Shown here: piece by piece, positions 5,970 to 7,776 of the stretch | Position numbering within the stretch: the stretch's first letter is position 1 | Layout: each line of letters starts with the position of its first letter | DNA from: Natronohydrobacter sp. | GTDB taxonomy: Bacteria > Pseudomonadota > Alphaproteobacteria > Rhodobacterales > Rhodobacteraceae | Assembly (NCBI GenBank): GCA_007117255.1 | Contig: SKGU01000376.1 | Span: 1 to 7,776, forward strand | Direction: 5' to 3' | Length of the DNA: 7,776 nt | Position numbers and translations under genes: made by a program | The notes under the pieces: generated by a model | Seen by the model: only the letters and a program-made list of their open reading frames with translations | Databases searched by the model: none | What the model was told of the DNA's origin: nothing

Positions 5970-6752
5970 GTGACCGGCAGGCCATCGTCATTCACGATGC
6001 GCGAGTTACGTGATCATCTTGGCGCGCCCTTCGTGCTGGCCGTGCAGGCAGGGATCGCGCTGATTCTGTGGATTTCCGGCCCTTTCGGCACGCTGGACAG
6101 TCTGACCGCGCTGCCGCGGCTTGTGTACTGGGTGGGTATTGTCTTTGGTACATACGCCCTCGGATCAATACTGACGCTGATGGTGCTTGACCGGATCGAC
6201 CAGTATAGCCGCTGGCCCGTGGCATTGCGGGTGCTGCGCAGTGGGGGCATTGTCGGGCTGGGCGTGGTGGCGTTTCTGATGGCGTGGAATCTGCCCTTCT
6301 TCGGGCGCGACAGCCTGACAGGGCAGGTCACAAGCACCGGCATCTTGGGGGCGTTTGTGGTGTCTTGGGTTGTGCTGGGGTTGCGCGCGGTCTCGCAGGG
6401 GGCCGCAGAAGCCCAGACGCCGCAACAGCCCGCGATCCTGCAGCGCCTGCCTTTGGAAAAACGCGGCGCGCTGATGGCGCTTTGCGCGACCGATCACTAT
6501 GTCGAGGTGATCACCGAAAACGGACGCGCGCTGGTGCTGATGCGTCTGGCCGATGCGATCACCGAGACCGCACCCATACGCGGACTGCAGGTGCATCGCT
6601 CGCACTGGGTTGCGCTGGCGCAGGTGAAAAAGGTGACGCGGCGCGGTGACGGGGCCAGTCTGGACATGGGCGCAGGGCTGGAGATTCCCGTCAGCAGGCG
6701 CCATATGCGCACCATCCGGGCGGCAGGGCTGCTGCCCCAGAAACAAGGCTGA
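5970..6752 (+). CDS. Membrane-anchored LytTR-type DNA-binding regulator
   Basis: A 260-residue protein in two parts. The N-terminal half has four hydrophobic segments (about 20-38, 50-73, 92-109, 122-139) and no receiver domain. A Gln/Ala-rich linker (about 143-156) leads to a LytTR DNA-binding domain (about 157-252), recognised from LMALCATDHYVEVITENG, then a VLMRLADAI helix, then LQVHRSHWVALAQVKKVTRR and IPVSRRHMRTIR. LytTR domains bind DNA through beta-strands, usually as dimers on direct repeats. The membrane part suggests a one-component sensor, signal unknown. The start is GTG (5970-5972) with GGGAG 6 nt upstream; an ATG at 5997 is possible but has a poorer site. It diverges from the DUF2306-like gene and is followed 5 bp later by lipB. 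Confidence 0.88.
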   Translation: MTGRPSSFTMRELRDHLGAPFVLAVQAGIALILWISGPFGTLDSLTALPRLVYWVGIVFGTYALGSILTLMVLDRIDQYSRWPVALRVLRSGGIVGLGVVAFLMAWNLPFFGRDSLTGQVTSTGILGAFVVSWVVLGLRAVSQGAAEAQTPQQPAILQRLPLEKRGALMALCATDHYVEVITENGRALVLMRLADAITETAPIRGLQVHRSHWVALAQVKKVTRRGDGASLDMGAGLEIPVSRRHMRTIRAAGLLPQKQG

Positions 6753-6757
6753 CCACA

Positions 6758-7438
6758 ATGCCCGACACAGCATCCGCCGCGCGACCCTCTCCCGAATGGC
6801 GCATCCTGCCCGGCCTGTCGGATTACGCGCCGACACTGGCCGCCATGGAGGACCGTGTGGCCGCGATATCAAGGGGTGAAGCGTCAGAGGCGATCTGGCT
6901 GCTGGAACACCCGCCGCTTTACACAGCCGGCACCAGCGCAAACCCGGCCGATCTGACAGCCCCCGACCGCTTTCCGGTTCATTCCGCCGGGCGCGGTGGG
7001 CAATATACTTATCATGGCCCCGGTCAGCGTGTTGCCTATGCCATGCTGGATCTGAACAAACGCGGGCGCGATGTGCGCTGTTTCGTGCATCAGATGGAAA
7101 GCTGGGTCATCAACACGCTGGCGGAATTCGGCGTGCGCGGCGAACGGCGCACGGGGCGTGTCGGCGTCTGGGTGACGCGGCCCGAAAAGCCCCCCCTGCC
7201 CGATGGCAGCCCGGCCGAGGACAAGATCGCCGCCATCGGTATCAAACTGCGCCGCTGGGTCAGCTTTCACGGGCTGTCCATCAATGTGGAGCCGGATCTG
7301 AGCCATTTCGAGGGAATCATTCCTTGCGGGATTCGCGATCATGGCGTCACGTCGCTTGTCGATCTGGGCCTGCCGGTGACGATGGAGGATGTCGACCTTG
7401 CCCTGCAACGTCAGTTCGCAAAGAGTTTCGATGCGTAA
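6758..7438 (+). CDS. lipB: Octanoyltransferase (lipoyl(octanoyl) transferase)
   Basis: A 226-residue cytosolic enzyme that moves the octanoyl group from octanoyl-acyl carrier protein to the lipoyl domains of 2-oxoacid dehydrogenases and the glycine cleavage H protein, the first step of lipoate assembly. Family motifs are intact: the substrate loop RGGQYTYHGPGQ (79-90), the catalytic lysine region EDKIAAIGIKLRR (K156), SFHGLSINV (169-177) and the catalytic cysteine in IIPCGI (C190). Length is normal for LipB. The ATG at 6758-6760 is 5 bp after the lytTR stop codon, with AAGG about 9 nt upstream, so the two genes are almost certainly co-transcribed. No separate promoter was seen. No strong terminator follows; only a 5-bp hairpin at 7442-7456. 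Confidence 0.95.
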   Translation: MPDTASAARPSPEWRILPGLSDYAPTLAAMEDRVAAISRGEASEAIWLLEHPPLYTAGTSANPADLTAPDRFPVHSAGRGGQYTYHGPGQRVAYAMLDLNKRGRDVRCFVHQMESWVINTLAEFGVRGERRTGRVGVWVTRPEKPPLPDGSPAEDKIAAIGIKLRRWVSFHGLSINVEPDLSHFEGIIPCGIRDHGVTSLVDLGLPVTMEDVDLALQRQFAKSFDA

Positions 7439-7495
7439 GGCGCGACGTCTTGTCGCAGAAGGACCAGTGCTGCCGATACTCTTGCGCCCATTGCA

Positions 7496-7509
7496 TTGAT
7501 CCATGTCAA
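7496..7509. promoter_or_regulatory. FNR/FnrL-type binding site
   Basis: TTGATCCATGTCAA matches the FNR-family consensus TTGAT-N4-ATCAA at nine of ten defined bases. The site is 192 nt before the ctaD start and 58 bp after the lipB stop codon. In Rhodobacterales FnrL is the oxygen-responsive regulator of respiratory genes, so a site ahead of a terminal oxidase gene makes biological sense. It could activate or repress depending on the true start point. Confidence 0.65.
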
Positions 7510-7576
7510 AAAATCACCCTCTGCGACAACTCGAGCATTGCTCTGTGAATAGACACATTCTAAAAGCTGAGTATGC

Positions 7577-7617
7577 GGTGGTGTACGCGCCTGCGACTTA
7601 CGGGCGCAGCCACCACC
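7577..7617 (+). other. Stem-loop in the ctaD leader
   Basis: GGTGGTG (7577-7583) pairs with CACCACC (7611-7617). After a 3x3 internal loop, GCGCC (7587-7591) pairs with GGCGC (7603-7607), closing an 11-nt loop. Part of the 5' arm can instead pair with 7639-7652 further on. Confidence 0.5.
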
Positions 7618-7700
7618 CGCTCGAAACAGCCTGACATGCGCAGGCGTACCACAAAAACAGTTGCGCCAAATGCAACAGGAACCGGGAACTGGAGTAGCCT

Positions 7701-7776
7701 ATGGCCGACGCCGCCACCCATGACCACGGGCACGAGGACACACGGTCCTTCTTTACCCGTTGGTTCATGTCGACCA
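7701..7776 (+). CDS. ctaD: Cytochrome c oxidase subunit I (aa3 type), N-terminal fragment
   Basis: The ATG at 7701-7703 has GGAG 6 nt upstream and opens a frame that runs off the window after 25 codons. The visible peptide has a His/Asp-rich start (HDHGHED), followed by RSFFTRWFMST. That motif directly precedes the conserved NHKDIG of haem-copper oxidase subunit I, so the identification is good despite the short length. The protein is the catalytic, proton-pumping subunit of the inner-membrane terminal oxidase. The helices and haem/copper ligands are outside the window. The FNR-type box and structured leader upstream suggest oxygen-linked control. Confidence 0.85.
   Translation, partial: MADAATHDHGHEDTRSFFTRWFMST

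Larger units (their letters stand above)
7439..7700 (+). promoter_or_regulatory. ctaD upstream region and leader
   Basis: These 262 bp contain no convincing gene. From left to right they hold a weak 5-bp hairpin (7442-7456), an inverted repeat (7451-7462 with 7517-7528) surrounding an FNR-type box (7496-7509), and a weak promoter-like pair, TTGCTC at 7538-7543 and TAAAAG at 7561-7566 with a 17-nt spacer. Next come a larger hairpin (7577-7617), an alternative pairing partner for it (7639-7652) and a small GTTGC/GCAAC hairpin (7660-7676). The ctaD ribosome binding site GGAG follows at 7691-7694. Promoter and start-point assignments are tentative. Confidence 0.55.

Noticed and set aside
5261..5995. 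A 244-codon minus-strand frame overlapping the DUF2306-like gene
   Set aside because: It is an out-of-frame shadow of the DUF2306-like gene that runs into the tRNA. Its peptide is rich in Cys, Arg and His with no family pattern.
6165..6941. A 258-codon minus-strand frame opposite lytTR and lipB
   Set aside because: It crosses the boundary between two good genes and has a low-complexity His/Gln/Arg composition.

Overview
The window looks like a chromosomal segment of an alphaproteobacterium, most likely of the Rhodobacterales (Roseobacter/Paracoccus/Rhodobacter relatives). The evidence is the moderately high G+C, the CtaD N-terminus carrying RSFFTRWFMST, an FNR/FnrL-type box ahead of ctaD, a long PotB-type permease, and the nested GGTGCGTGG/CCACGCACC palindrome. 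No mobile element, phage gene, CRISPR array or defence gene is visible. The content is mainly housekeeping and transport.

Region 1 (1-389): the 3' end of a transketolase gene on the plus strand, then a nested palindrome that looks like a two-way terminator between convergent genes. Region 2 (390-about 5040): a complete minus-strand ABC import operon of the spermidine/putrescine type, transcribed potA-potD-potB-potC. It encodes the ATPase, the periplasmic binding protein, and two permeases. A strong stem-loop follows the binding-protein gene, and the potC ribosome binding site is built into the potB stop codon. Region 3 (about 5040-5282): a potA upstream region and a minus-strand tRNA-Leu(GAG) with encoded CCA.

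Region 4 (5347-7438): a small multi-pass DUF2306-like membrane protein on the minus strand, divergent from a plus-strand gene for a membrane-anchored LytTR DNA-binding protein. The LytTR gene is followed after 5 bp by lipB, octanoyltransferase of lipoate synthesis. Region 5 (7439-7776): a 262-bp intergenic region with an FNR-type box and several inverted repeats, leading into the first 25 codons of ctaD, subunit I of the aa3-type cytochrome c oxidase.

The pot genes work together as one importer. The lytTR/DUF2306/lipB cluster is the least understood part: a membrane one-component regulator shares a divergent promoter region with a small membrane protein and is apparently co-transcribed with lipB. 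The ctaD leader, with its possible oxygen-responsive site and mutually exclusive RNA structures, is the other place worth a closer look. Nothing here clearly amounts to a new system. Functional statements rest on motifs read by eye; no database search was run.
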